Source: Nitrosomonas mobilis (GTDB taxonomy: Bacteria > Pseudomonadota > Gammaproteobacteria > Burkholderiales > Nitrosomonadaceae). From it: a DNA stretch of 64,000 nucleotides. Both the position numbers and the translations under genes were made by a program. Every line of letters starts with the position of its first letter. Position 1 is the stretch's first letter. The DNA is taken from the NCBI RefSeq assembly GCF_900103035.1, contig NZ_FMWO01000045.1:1-64000 (forward strand), read 5' to 3'. Below, one piece after another: positions 46,538-55,178 of this stretch. The notes beneath the pieces are model-generated. The model did not search any database and was not told where the DNA came from. It saw only the letters and a list, made by a program, of their open reading frames with translations.

Positions 46538-47182
46538 CTAAAATGACACATCCAATGCTCGCAATGTCTCTTTGGTAAATTTTCCAGCCTCTAACCCGTT
46601 TTGCTGCTGGTAGGCTTGTAATGCAGTAAGAGTGCGCGGTCCCAACTTGCCGTCAGCAGTACCGGCATCAAACCCTGCGTCATTCAAAGCCTGCTGAACC
46701 TTACGAATCAGATCTGGAGTAGCTTTAACGATTTCATGTCCATCATGGACCGTTTCCTGTACGGTCTCAACAGGCTTCTCAATAGACTCATCGGCGGCTT
46801 CTTCTATTGCCGCAACATAGGATTTTGATTCTTCAGCAATGCTTTCCGCCATTTCGCCCAGTTCGGTTTTAACCGTATCGCCATTGTATTCACTGATAGC
46901 TTCTTCGGTTTTTTTAATCACGGCGTCTGCTTCTTCAAGAATGGCATCGAGTGACTTCTCGACCGATTCTGCGATCTCCGCAGCATCTGTATGATCTGTA
47001 TGTAATGAAGGCTCAGTAGCAATAATTACCGACTCATCACTTTGGGTATATGCTGGAACGTCAGCCGCATCCCGGTCAACCTTGGCTGATTTTTCCGGTT
47101 CCTCTCCACAACCTGCCAAGAATCCAACTACCAGTAATATCAATGCATTTTTTACAAAAATATTCAGGTTTCCAGTTTTCAT
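46538..47182 (-). CDS. Lipoprotein with C-terminal peptidoglycan-binding domain
   Basis: The 214-residue protein has an N-terminal signal with a lipobox (GFLAGC, Cys at ~25), a long acidic Glu/Ala-rich middle (residues ~70-160) that looks like coiled coil or disordered spacer, and a PG_binding_1 domain (LIRKVQQALNDAGFDAG, TADGKLGPRTLTALQAYQQQ). It probably tethers the envelope. GGAGAATGAG precedes the ATG. The partner is unknown. Confidence 0.85.
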   Translation of the reverse strand: MKTGNLNIFVKNALILLVVGFLAGCGEEPEKSAKVDRDAADVPAYTQSDESVIIATEPSLHTDHTDAAEIAESVEKSLDAILEEADAVIKKTEEAISEYNGDTVKTELGEMAESIAEESKSYVAAIEEAADESIEKPVETVQETVHDGHEIVKATPDLIRKVQQALNDAGFDAGTADGKLGPRTLTALQAYQQQNGLEAGKFTKETLRALDVSF

Positions 47183-47398
47183 ATCTCATTCTCCTTGTGA
47201 AGTAAATCTGACGGATCTACCAAAGCCATTTTATTGTTAGTCACATATCTAAAAACAACGTATGGCGGAACCAATTACACCATTCAAAATTCATGGTAAG
47301 AACTCGTTACCTTATTCTTACCATGACATTCTACTACGTGAGAGCCAGGGTTCAATTCAAATCTGTTAATTTCGGATAACTTGAGGTAAATTGTCATT

Positions 47399-47923
47399 GT
47401 GCAAATCGACAGTCATAGCAACCAAACAATCCATTCCACATGCAAAGCAGCATTCAGTTTGCTCTTGCGTGCCAGCTTGTTTGCTGGATTATGGTGGCTG
47501 CTAACTGAAGGGGACTTGACTGCATGGTGGCTCGGCAGTCTATTTGTTCTGATTTCCACCTTCTTAAGCTGGCGATTGCTCCCGCCATGCTCATGGTCAC
47601 TGGTTGGTTGGCTACGCTTTCTTCCTTATTTCATTTATCATTCCGTTAGCAGCAGTTTCGATGTCGCTTGGCGCGCCTTGCGGCCAGACTTAAACCTTGC
47701 CCCAATTCTGATCAGGTACCCCATGCGCCTGCCGGCAGGTTTTCCTCGCATTTTCATGACCAGCGTCACCAGCTTGCTCCCTGGAACATTGGCGGCAGAA
47801 CTGGAAGAGTCCTGTCTGGTAGTGCATATACTCGATAGCAGGACGCACTACTGGCAGGCATTGCAACAGTTGGAGAACCGCATTGCACGGCTGACCAATA
47901 TCACTTTACCAGTCACGGATTAG
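47399..47923 (+). CDS. mrpE: Mrp-type Na+/H+ antiporter subunit E
   Basis: The 174-residue membrane protein has two or three N-terminal membrane segments and the MrpE signature YHSVSSSFDVAWRALRP followed by GFPRIFMTSVTSLLPGTLAAE. It corresponds to MbhA of archaeal Mbh complexes. The start is a GTG at 47399 (no nearby ATG). It opens a nine-gene operon whose members mostly overlap by a few bases. Confidence 0.9.
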   Translation: MQIDSHSNQTIHSTCKAAFSLLLRASLFAGLWWLLTEGDLTAWWLGSLFVLISTFLSWRLLPPCSWSLVGWLRFLPYFIYHSVSSSFDVAWRALRPDLNLAPILIRYPMRLPAGFPRIFMTSVTSLLPGTLAAELEESCLVVHILDSRTHYWQALQQLENRIARLTNITLPVTD

Positions 47924-47937
47924 TGGCAAACACATGC

Positions 47938-48228
47938 ATGAACATGATCTCATTCTACGAACTCGTGCTCGCTTTCCTGCTGATCACTCTGGCGGCAGGG
48001 CTGTGGCGGATCTTTCAAGGCCCTACCTCGGCCGACCGAATGCTGGCGGCCCAGCTGTTCGGCACCACGGCTGTAGCTATGTTGATCATCCTGTCACAGT
48101 TATCCGGCAATCATGCCTTTCGTGACGCTGCTCTGGTACTCGCACTGCTGGCAGCGGTAATGGCAACGGCTTTTGTACGCCGCAGCTGGCATGCAACGAC
48201 GGAGTCTGACGATGAATCTGACAAATAG
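47938..48228 (+). CDS. mrpF: Mrp-type antiporter subunit F
   Basis: The 96-residue protein has three membrane segments and the MrpF motif WRIFQGPTSADRMLAAQLFG. I use the ATG at 47938; a GTG at 47923 overlaps the mrpE stop and is an alternative start. It overlaps mrpG by 17 bp. It corresponds to MbhB. Confidence 0.9.
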   Translation: MNMISFYELVLAFLLITLAAGLWRIFQGPTSADRMLAAQLFGTTAVAMLIILSQLSGNHAFRDAALVLALLAAVMATAFVRRSWHATTESDDESDK

Positions 48229-48514
48229 CATCACAATCCTGCTGCTTGCAACGGGGGCTTTTTTCTTTCTGGCCGGCGCCATTGGACTGTTGCGCTTTCC
48301 GGATGTCTTCACGCGCCTGCATGCACTCACTAAGGTGGACAATCTTGGCCTGGGTCTGATAGTGGCAGCCTTGAGCATTCAGGCCGAGTCATGGACGGTG
48401 GTCGGCAAACTGGTGTTAATCTGGTTACTGGTGTTGTTCGCCTCCAGCACTACCTGTCATCTGATCGCGCGTGCCGCGTTACATAAAAATCTACTGCCAT
48501 GGAAATCACGCTGA
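48212..48514 (+). CDS. mrpG: Mrp-type antiporter subunit G
   Basis: The 100-residue protein has three membrane segments and the MrpG signature IGLLRFPDVFTRLHALTK. The ATG at 48212 lies inside the end of mrpF. It corresponds to MbhC, and overlaps the next gene by 16 bp. Confidence 0.92.
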   Translation: MNLTNSITILLLATGAFFFLAGAIGLLRFPDVFTRLHALTKVDNLGLGLIVAALSIQAESWTVVGKLVLIWLLVLFASSTTCHLIARAALHKNLLPWKSR

Positions 48515-48777
48515 CGCCCATTCTGTTAGATTACCTGCTCGCTTCGCTCTTAACGCTAACGGCAGCTTTATCGCTGTTCAGCCGCAATCTTTTTCGCGCA
48601 ATTATCCTGTATATCGTCTTTGGCTTATTGCTGGGACTTGTCTGGATCAGACTGGATGCACCCGATGTCGCGCTTGCTGAAATTGCAATTGGCGCCGGAC
48701 TCACGGGCGCGCTGCTGCTCTCAACCTGGGCTGTTTTAGCCCGCAAAGAAAAAACGTCACACACACCAAAAACGTGA
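48499..48777 (+). CDS. DUF4040/MbhD-like subunit
   Basis: The 92-residue protein has three membrane segments with LFRAIILYIVFGLLLGLVW and the motif LDAPDVALAEIAIGAGLTGA. This DUF4040 unit is normally the C-terminal part of MrpA, or separate as MbhD in Mbh-type complexes. Here it is a separate gene. It overlaps mrpB by 4 bp. Confidence 0.88.
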   Translation: MEITLTPILLDYLLASLLTLTAALSLFSRNLFRAIILYIVFGLLLGLVWIRLDAPDVALAEIAIGAGLTGALLLSTWAVLARKEKTSHTPKT

Positions 48778-49463
48778 TGCAGCTAACGAGATTACGTAAA
48801 TACGCCTTGCACCTATCCAGCGCACTGTTAGTCATCTGTGTCACTATTGGGTTAGTTATCGCTATTATTTCCTTGCCAGTTCGTGATGCTGGACTGACCC
48901 AGGTCGTTTCTGCCCATCTCACCCAAAGCGGCGTGAGCCACCCGGTGACAGCGGTACTGCTCAATTTTCGTGGCTATGATACGCTGCTGGAAATGGCGGT
49001 ATTGCTGCTGGCGCTGGCAGGCACATGGTCGCTTGCACCAATTGATACTCGTGCGAGCACCACATCACACTCGCCAGGTGAAATGCTGGACAGCCTGGCG
49101 CGTCTTTTAACACCGGTTATCGTATTGGTTGCGGGTTATCTGCTGTGGGCAGGTGCACACGCGCCCGGTGGCGCTTTTCAGGCAGGTGCGCTGCTGGCTG
49201 CACTGGGCGTCATGATTCTCCTGACAGGATGGCGTATTCCGGTTGAATTGACTCATTATTTCCCGCGCACACTCCATATTTGCGGTGTTACCGCATTTTT
49301 ACTCGTCGGCGCTTCTGCGTGGTTACGTGATACGTCCTTTCTTACCTTTCCGCAACACCTTGCAGGAGAGTTGATACTGCTGATCGAGACTTGCGCCATG
49401 CTCTCGATCGGCCTGACACTCGCCACCCTGTTTTTGCTGGGAAGGTCACATTCAGCACCATGA
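48777..49463 (+). CDS. mrpB: Mrp-type antiporter subunit B (MbhE-MbhF-like fusion)
   Basis: The 228-residue protein has about six membrane segments. The first ~90 residues, with VTAVLLNFRGYDTLLEMAV, resemble MbhE or the end of MrpA. The rest (LLTPVIVLVAGYLLWAGA, HAPGGAFQAGALLAAL) is the MnhB domain (MbhF-like). The in-frame GTG at 48774 and the ATG at 48777 are both possible starts. It overlaps mrpC by 4 bp. Confidence 0.88.
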   Translation: MQLTRLRKYALHLSSALLVICVTIGLVIAIISLPVRDAGLTQVVSAHLTQSGVSHPVTAVLLNFRGYDTLLEMAVLLLALAGTWSLAPIDTRASTTSHSPGEMLDSLARLLTPVIVLVAGYLLWAGAHAPGGAFQAGALLAALGVMILLTGWRIPVELTHYFPRTLHICGVTAFLLVGASAWLRDTSFLTFPQHLAGELILLIETCAMLSIGLTLATLFLLGRSHSAP

Positions 49464-49777
49464 CCACTACCCTGCTATATGCCTTGACCGGTATCGGCCT
49501 GTTTTCACTGGGTCTCCATGCATTGATCGTACAATCCCACTTGCTGCACAAGCTGCTGGCGATCAATGTCATGAGCTGTGGCGTTTTTCTAGTCCTCGCC
49601 AGTCTGGCAGCACGCACCCCGGAAGGTAGCGTCGATCCCGTTCCACATGCGATGGTTATTACCGGCATCGTCGTCGCCGTTGCCGCAACCGCACTGGGGC
49701 TTGCGATTCTGCTGCGTATCCATGCACTGACCGGCAAGGTACGCCTGCCGGATGCCAATGACCAGCTTGATGACTAA
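49460..49777 (+). CDS. mrpC: Mrp-type antiporter subunit C (NuoK-like)
   Basis: The 105-residue protein has three membrane segments and a NuoK/MnhC pattern (HLLHKLLAINVMSCGVFLV, DPVPHAMVITGIVVAVAATA). The ATG at 49460 overlaps the mrpB stop. It corresponds to MbhG. It lies 6 bp before the first large antiporter subunit gene. Confidence 0.92.
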   Translation: MTTTLLYALTGIGLFSLGLHALIVQSHLLHKLLAINVMSCGVFLVLASLAARTPEGSVDPVPHAMVITGIVVAVAATALGLAILLRIHALTGKVRLPDANDQLDD

Positions 49778-49783
49778 CCTAGC

Positions 49784-51271
49784 ATGACCCCACCTGATCT
49801 CGGTATAGCGCTGGTCATATTGCCGTTGACAGGTGCGCTGCTGGCATTCCTGATTCACCCGCATGCTCGCTGGATCGGAATAAGCACTGCTCTGGCAATC
49901 AATATCGTGCTGGCCTGGCTGCTCACCGATCTCGTCACCTCACCGCAAAGTTACCACTATGCTTTAGGCAGCTGGGGTGCGCCTCTCGGCATCGAACTTC
50001 ATCTGGACGGGTTGAGTGCGTTCATGCTCATGATGAGCGCCGTGACGGGATCGGGTGTTAGTTTATATGCCTTTACCTGTTTTCGTATGCAATCAACGGA
50101 AAATGACCACTCTCCGGCTTTCTGGCCGTTGTGGCTGTTTTTGTGGACAGGGATCAACGCGCTGTTTCTATCGGCGGATATTTTCAACCTGTATGTCACG
50201 CTCGAGCTGATCGGTCTGGCCGCCGTCGCGTTGACCGCACTTGCTGGCAGTCGAGCCGCGCTCACCAGCGCCATGCGCTATCTGCTGATCAGTCTGCTTG
50301 GTTCACTGTGCTATCTGCTGGGCGTAGCGTTGCTATATCACACTTATGCAACGGTCGATCTCACTCTGCTGGCCGGACGCATCACTGCACAACCCGCAAC
50401 GCAAGCCGCGCTGGCCTTGATAACGGTCGGCTTGCTGCTCAAATCCGCACTGTTCCCATTACATTTCTGGCTCCCACCTGCGCACGGCAGTGCGGCTGCT
50501 CCGGTCAGCGCATTACTCTCCGCACTGGTCGTCAAGGCTTCGTTCTATCTGCTGCTGCGCCTCTGGTTGGAGCTGTTTCACCCCATCCACAACCTGATGC
50601 CGGATTTGCTGGGAATACTCGGTGCCGCTGCCATTATCTGGGGTTCGCTACAGGCACTGCGCCAGATTCGCCTCAAACTGCTCATTGCCTATTCCACCGT
50701 TGCCCAGCTTGGCTATTTTTTTCTGGTATTTCCACTTACTGCCGGACAATCTGGCGAGATGTCCAGCAGCGCCTGGCAAGGCGTACTTTACATGCTGCTC
50801 GCGCACGCACTTGCCAAAAGCGCCATGTTCCTTGCAGCCGGCAATATTCAATTGTTTGGCGGACATGACCGCATTATCGAACTCGACCACATCGCGCAGC
50901 GCCTACCGTTGACACTTGCTGCTTTTTCTCTGGCAGGGATCAGCATCATGGGGCTGCCACCAAGCGGCGGATTTATCGGCAAATGGCTGCTGCTGGAAGT
51001 CGCCATTGCGCAGGGACGCTGGGGATATGCGATGATCATCCTGCTCGGCGGGCTTCTGGCGGCTGGCTATATTTTCAAGGTAATTGGCTATGCTTTCACC
51101 CAGGGACAGATGGAAGACAGTATTTCCGAAACTCATCCTGTTCCCACCGTGATGCAGTGGGCTGCACTGGCACTTGCCAGCGGCTCGATTCTGCTCGGAT
51201 GGTATCCCGCTCCGCTACTCGAATTGCTGGCAATCGGCGATCCTTTTCATTTTCTGCATCCCAGCCCATGA
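49784..51271 (+). CDS. Proton-translocating antiporter subunit, MrpD/NuoN type (first of three)
   Basis: The 495-residue protein has about 14 membrane segments and the complex-I antiporter fold: the key Glu in LYVTLELIGLAAVALTAL, the central Lys in LLLKSALFPLHFWLPPAHGS and another Lys in ALVVKASFYLLLRL. It is closest to MrpD/MbhH. It overlaps the next gene by 4 bp. Confidence 0.9.
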   Translation: MTPPDLGIALVILPLTGALLAFLIHPHARWIGISTALAINIVLAWLLTDLVTSPQSYHYALGSWGAPLGIELHLDGLSAFMLMMSAVTGSGVSLYAFTCFRMQSTENDHSPAFWPLWLFLWTGINALFLSADIFNLYVTLELIGLAAVALTALAGSRAALTSAMRYLLISLLGSLCYLLGVALLYHTYATVDLTLLAGRITAQPATQAALALITVGLLLKSALFPLHFWLPPAHGSAAAPVSALLSALVVKASFYLLLRLWLELFHPIHNLMPDLLGILGAAAIIWGSLQALRQIRLKLLIAYSTVAQLGYFFLVFPLTAGQSGEMSSSAWQGVLYMLLAHALAKSAMFLAAGNIQLFGGHDRIIELDHIAQRLPLTLAAFSLAGISIMGLPPSGGFIGKWLLLEVAIAQGRWGYAMIILLGGLLAAGYIFKVIGYAFTQGQMEDSISETHPVPTVMQWAALALASGSILLGWYPAPLLELLAIGDPFHFLHPSP

Positions 51272-52752
51272 TTACGCAAAGCTGGCTACCACTTCTAGTG
51301 CTGCTGACCTCACTGCTATCAGGGCTCATCATTTTTACGTTACCGGAAAAGAGCGTGCGCACCCGCACTACCCTGAACCTGCTGGCGGCATTCAGCAAGG
51401 TCGGGCTGGTGAGCTGGATGATCTGGCATATCTATCAGGGGCAGCATTATCAGATCCGTATCCATTTTCTGCCCAATATCGATCTCGTGCTGCAAATGGA
51501 TCCGCTCGCTGTTTTATTTGTCGGTCTGTCTGCCGTACTGTGGCTCACCACTACTTTTTACGCAATCGGTTATCTGGAAGGCTCACCGCATCGCAGCCGT
51601 TTTTTTGGTTTTTTCAGCCTGTGCGTTGCGGCAACCGCTGGTGTTGCAATGGCAGGCAACCTGTTCACATTCCTCATCTTCTATGAGCTACTTACGCTGA
51701 CGGCCTATCCCTTGATCGTGCACCGCGGTACCGAGGCGGCCCGCAAGGCCGGTCAAACCTACCTCGTCTACACGGTTGGTGGTGGGGTATTATTGTTGAC
51801 CGGCACGGCGTGGCTACACACGCTGACCGGTACCCTGGATTTCACCCCGCAAGGCTTTGTGCAGCAATTGCCATCCGAATTGCATCCGCAATTGATCGTC
51901 ATTTTCATACTATTGATCATGGGAGTGGGCGTGAAAGCCACCCTGGTGCCGCTGCATGGCTGGTTGCCACAGGCAATGGTCGCACCTGCACCAGTCAGCG
52001 CACTGTTGCACGCCGTCGCGGTCGTCAAGGCCGGCGTATTTGGAATCGTGCGCGTGCTCTACAATGTCTATGGCATCGATTTCGCTGCAGCACTTGGCAT
52101 CACATTCCCGCTGATGGTACTGGCGGCGATCACCATTATCTATAGTTCATTACGTGCGCTTACGCAGGATGATCTCAAACGGCGGCTCGCCTTTTCCACG
52201 GTCAGCCAAGTATCGTATATCACCCTTGGCGTGGCGCTCGCGGGACCAATCAGTGCAATCGGCGGACTGGTTCATTTGGTACATCAAGGACTAATGAAAA
52301 TCACATTGTTCTTTTGCGCGGGGAATATTGCCGAAACGCTAGGCATCCACAAGATCAGTGAAATGAAGGGAGTGGGTCGGCGTATGCCGCTCACCATGAC
52401 GGCATTCACACTGACTGCGCTTGGCATGATCGGTGTGCCACCAATCGCAGGCTTCATCAGCAAATGGTACCTCGGCATGGGCGCACTGCAAAGCGGTCAT
52501 GCTTGGGTGATTGGTGTACTGATCGTCAGCACGTTACTCAATGCCGCCTATTTCCTACCCATTTTATACACGGCGTGGTTTGACCAGCCAGATACAGAAC
52601 AGACCGCTCATCCGGAAACCTCGCACCTGCTGCTCTGGCCTCCGGTTATAACTGCACTGCTGTCACTCGCTGCCGGCCTGTTCGCCGCCCTGCCCTACAC
52701 GCCGCTGGAATGGGCACGCTTCATCGTTAGCTTCGAATTTTTGCAACGATGA
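51268..52752 (+). CDS. Proton-translocating antiporter subunit, MrpD/NuoM type (second of three)
   Basis: The 494-residue membrane protein has LFTFLIFYELLTLTAYPLIV (key Glu), GVGVKATLVPLHGWLPQAM and HAVAVVKAGVFGIVRVLYN, the paired Lys residues of the proton channel. I chose the ATG at 51268; the frame is open further back but overlaps the preceding gene. It overlaps the next gene by 4 bp. Confidence 0.9.
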   Translation: MITQSWLPLLVLLTSLLSGLIIFTLPEKSVRTRTTLNLLAAFSKVGLVSWMIWHIYQGQHYQIRIHFLPNIDLVLQMDPLAVLFVGLSAVLWLTTTFYAIGYLEGSPHRSRFFGFFSLCVAATAGVAMAGNLFTFLIFYELLTLTAYPLIVHRGTEAARKAGQTYLVYTVGGGVLLLTGTAWLHTLTGTLDFTPQGFVQQLPSELHPQLIVIFILLIMGVGVKATLVPLHGWLPQAMVAPAPVSALLHAVAVVKAGVFGIVRVLYNVYGIDFAAALGITFPLMVLAAITIIYSSLRALTQDDLKRRLAFSTVSQVSYITLGVALAGPISAIGGLVHLVHQGLMKITLFFCAGNIAETLGIHKISEMKGVGRRMPLTMTAFTLTALGMIGVPPIAGFISKWYLGMGALQSGHAWVIGVLIVSTLLNAAYFLPILYTAWFDQPDTEQTAHPETSHLLLWPPVITALLSLAAGLFAALPYTPLEWARFIVSFEFLQR

Positions 52753-54506
52753 TGGGATCATTGATTCCGCACATCGTCATTTGGCCCTTACTGCTTGCAG
52801 GCATGCTGCAGACTCCCCGATTGCGCACACTCGCCTTGAGATTATCGCCCTGGGCGACTTTTCCAGCGTTACTGACAGCACTGTTTGCATCGCACCATGA
52901 AGTCATCAAATTGCCGTGGCTGCTGCTCGGCAGTGAGTGGGGTATGGATTTAACCGGGCGCGCCCTCCTGCTGCTGACAGGTTTACTATGGGGACTAGCC
53001 TGCTGGCATAGCCGCTACCATCTTCCCCCTACACAACAGGCAAGTTTTTTTTCCTGGTTTCATCTCGCACTCGCCGGCAACATCGGACTTATCGTATCAC
53101 TCGACATGCTCAGCTTTTACTTGTTCTTCACGCTGATGAGCCTCGCTTCTTACGGTCTGGTGGTGCATACACGCAGTGAACGCGCCTGTTACGCCGGCAA
53201 GTGCTACCTGATCTTCGTCATTCTTGGTGAAGCAGCACTGTTCGCCGCGCTGCTCCTGGTTGCCTCCACCTGCAGCACACTCTCGTTCGAGGCAGCACGC
53301 CCGCTGCTTGTACAATCCGAATGGCTGGATACCATCCTGCTACTCGCCTGGATCGGGTTCGGCATCAAGGTCGGCACAATCGGCCTGCATGTCTGGTTGC
53401 CACTCGCTCACCCGGTCGCGCCGCCACCCGCCAGCGCCGTGCTCTCCGGCATTATGCTCAAGGCAGGATTACTCGGTTGGCTGCGGCTGCTCCCTTTGGG
53501 AGAAGCCACGCTGGAGAGCTGGGGCGAATGGTGGATGGTATTGGGTCTATTGGCAGCTTTCTGCGCTGTTCTTATCGGGCTTACGCAACGAGACGCCAAG
53601 ACACTGCTCGCTTATTCCAGCATCAGCCAGATGGGACTGTTGACCGCCGCTGTCGGTCTCGGTCTGATTCTACCCCATGCCTGGCCGCAAATCCTAACCA
53701 CGATTCTGATCTACAGCCTGCATCACGGATTTGCCAAAGGCGCACTGTTTCTGGGAACCAGCATGCTGATGCATACTCATCCGATATCACGGAAATGGCT
53801 ACTGGCAGGGGTAGCGTTACCGGCGTTATCCTTGGTCGGCGCACCGCTGACAAGCGGTTGGCTCGCCAAATCGCTCCTGAAAACACAAGCTATGCACGCA
53901 CCAGACCACTGGGAAATACTGTGGCAAAATCTGCTGCCAGCCAGCGCGGTTGCCACCGCGTTACTGATGGCAAGATTCATGCTGCTGGCAATCAGGGTGA
54001 AACCGGACGAGACCCTGCCCATCCCTGCCCACATCCATTCTGTGCCATGGGCAATTCTGCTGCTACTGGTTGCCATCATGCCACTGGCAACCAACTGGCT
54101 GGGCGATTTTGAAATTTCATTGTCACTGATCATCAACAGCCTCTGGCCGCTCATGTTCGCTGGACTGCTCTTCCATTTTTTTTACCGGCAAGCTATCAGA
54201 GACACACCACTGAATCAGCGAATTGCCAATTTAGCAATTCCACCAGGCGATATGCTGGCCTGGTATGAACATAGCATCCGGATCACTTCAGCCCGTCTTC
54301 ACCATCTGCTTGATCGAAAGCTTCCTTGCTGGCTGCAGAAAACCCGGCACATGCTCCTGCGTAAGCTGGATTTGTCCGCGTGGTCAGCCCACCTCGACCG
54401 GGCAGAAAAGCTGCTCTGCCACTGGCCGGTCGCGCTGTGTGGACTAATTCTGTTGGGGATCATCCTCACCAGGTTGATACCTCTCGCTAATCAAAAGCTG
54501 ATTTAG
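52749..54506 (+). CDS. Proton-translocating antiporter subunit, NuoL/MrpD-like (third of three)
   Basis: The 585-residue membrane protein keeps the antiporter core (LSFYLFFTLMSLASYGLVVH, GFGIKVGTIGLHVWLPLAHP, GIMLKAGLLGWLRLLPL). The usual Glu in the first motif position is replaced by a TLM sequence (LFFTLMS where relatives have YELL or LELI). It has a longer C-terminal part with extra helices and a charged tail. It ends the operon. Confidence 0.85.
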   Translation: MMGSLIPHIVIWPLLLAGMLQTPRLRTLALRLSPWATFPALLTALFASHHEVIKLPWLLLGSEWGMDLTGRALLLLTGLLWGLACWHSRYHLPPTQQASFFSWFHLALAGNIGLIVSLDMLSFYLFFTLMSLASYGLVVHTRSERACYAGKCYLIFVILGEAALFAALLLVASTCSTLSFEAARPLLVQSEWLDTILLLAWIGFGIKVGTIGLHVWLPLAHPVAPPPASAVLSGIMLKAGLLGWLRLLPLGEATLESWGEWWMVLGLLAAFCAVLIGLTQRDAKTLLAYSSISQMGLLTAAVGLGLILPHAWPQILTTILIYSLHHGFAKGALFLGTSMLMHTHPISRKWLLAGVALPALSLVGAPLTSGWLAKSLLKTQAMHAPDHWEILWQNLLPASAVATALLMARFMLLAIRVKPDETLPIPAHIHSVPWAILLLLVAIMPLATNWLGDFEISLSLIINSLWPLMFAGLLFHFFYRQAIRDTPLNQRIANLAIPPGDMLAWYEHSIRITSARLHHLLDRKLPCWLQKTRHMLLRKLDLSAWSAHLDRAEKLLCHWPVALCGLILLGIILTRLIPLANQKLI

Positions 54507-55178
54507 GCGTGTGCGATAACCGACTGGCTTGTTTATAATCAGTCCATGTTAAATCGTTACCACTTAACACAACAAAAACTCGGCGAGCTGGAATACGAGC
54601 ATCGCCATACCAGCGACAGGCGGTCATAGTCAATATTCAAATCCAGGTGCAGCACGCCACAGGTCCACACCCGGATGACCATTGCGCTTGCCCACCCCAG
54701 GTGCGATCTCGTTCTCAAGCAACACAAATACCTGCTCACGTAGCACTTCATTCAGGTGCAGGTACTGCAAACTTCCTAATACCCTAAAAGCTAATTTAAT
54801 TTTCTAAAACACCACATATCTCCTTTTTGCATAAAAAAATCGCAAAAGAGTCATCATTTATCCAAAACATCACATAATTTTCACTTTTCAAGCGTTAGAA
54901 TTACTTAGAACAGTAACTGGCGAGACAGCGCAAAAATTTACAGATATTTGAATTATATTAAATTAATTGATTTTTAATGCTGTGGTGATTTTGAAAGAGG
55001 AAAGGCAAAATAACAGAGCGATGAAATATAACAACCAAACTATATTGAAATTGTATCTAAATTTGCTTATTTGATTTAGATTCTCAAGATTTGATACTTT
55101 AAAACCTAATCTCTTAACTAAGCTATTAAATTAGTGAGTTTTTCTTGAATTTTTTTTGATGTTAATAAAGTGGAAACC
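54507..55178. other. Long intergenic region, IS relic then AT-rich DNA
   Basis: The left third holds a transposase relic on the minus strand (54565-54770). From about 54780 to the porin gene the sequence is strongly AT-rich with no coding potential on either strand and should contain the porin promoter. The change in composition at ~54780 is abrupt. Confidence 0.6.
54565..54770 (-). pseudogene. Transposase fragment (N-terminal part, frameshifted)
   Basis: On the minus strand one frame reads LHLNEVLREQVFVLLENEIA and then PGVGKRNGHPGVDLWR. A second frame continues VLHLDLNIDYDRLSL. Together they resemble the N-terminus of a transposase group found in many proteobacteria (DLWR..VL.L..N.DYDRL). 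The fragment is short and has a frameshift. I cannot name the IS family with certainty. Confidence 0.5.
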
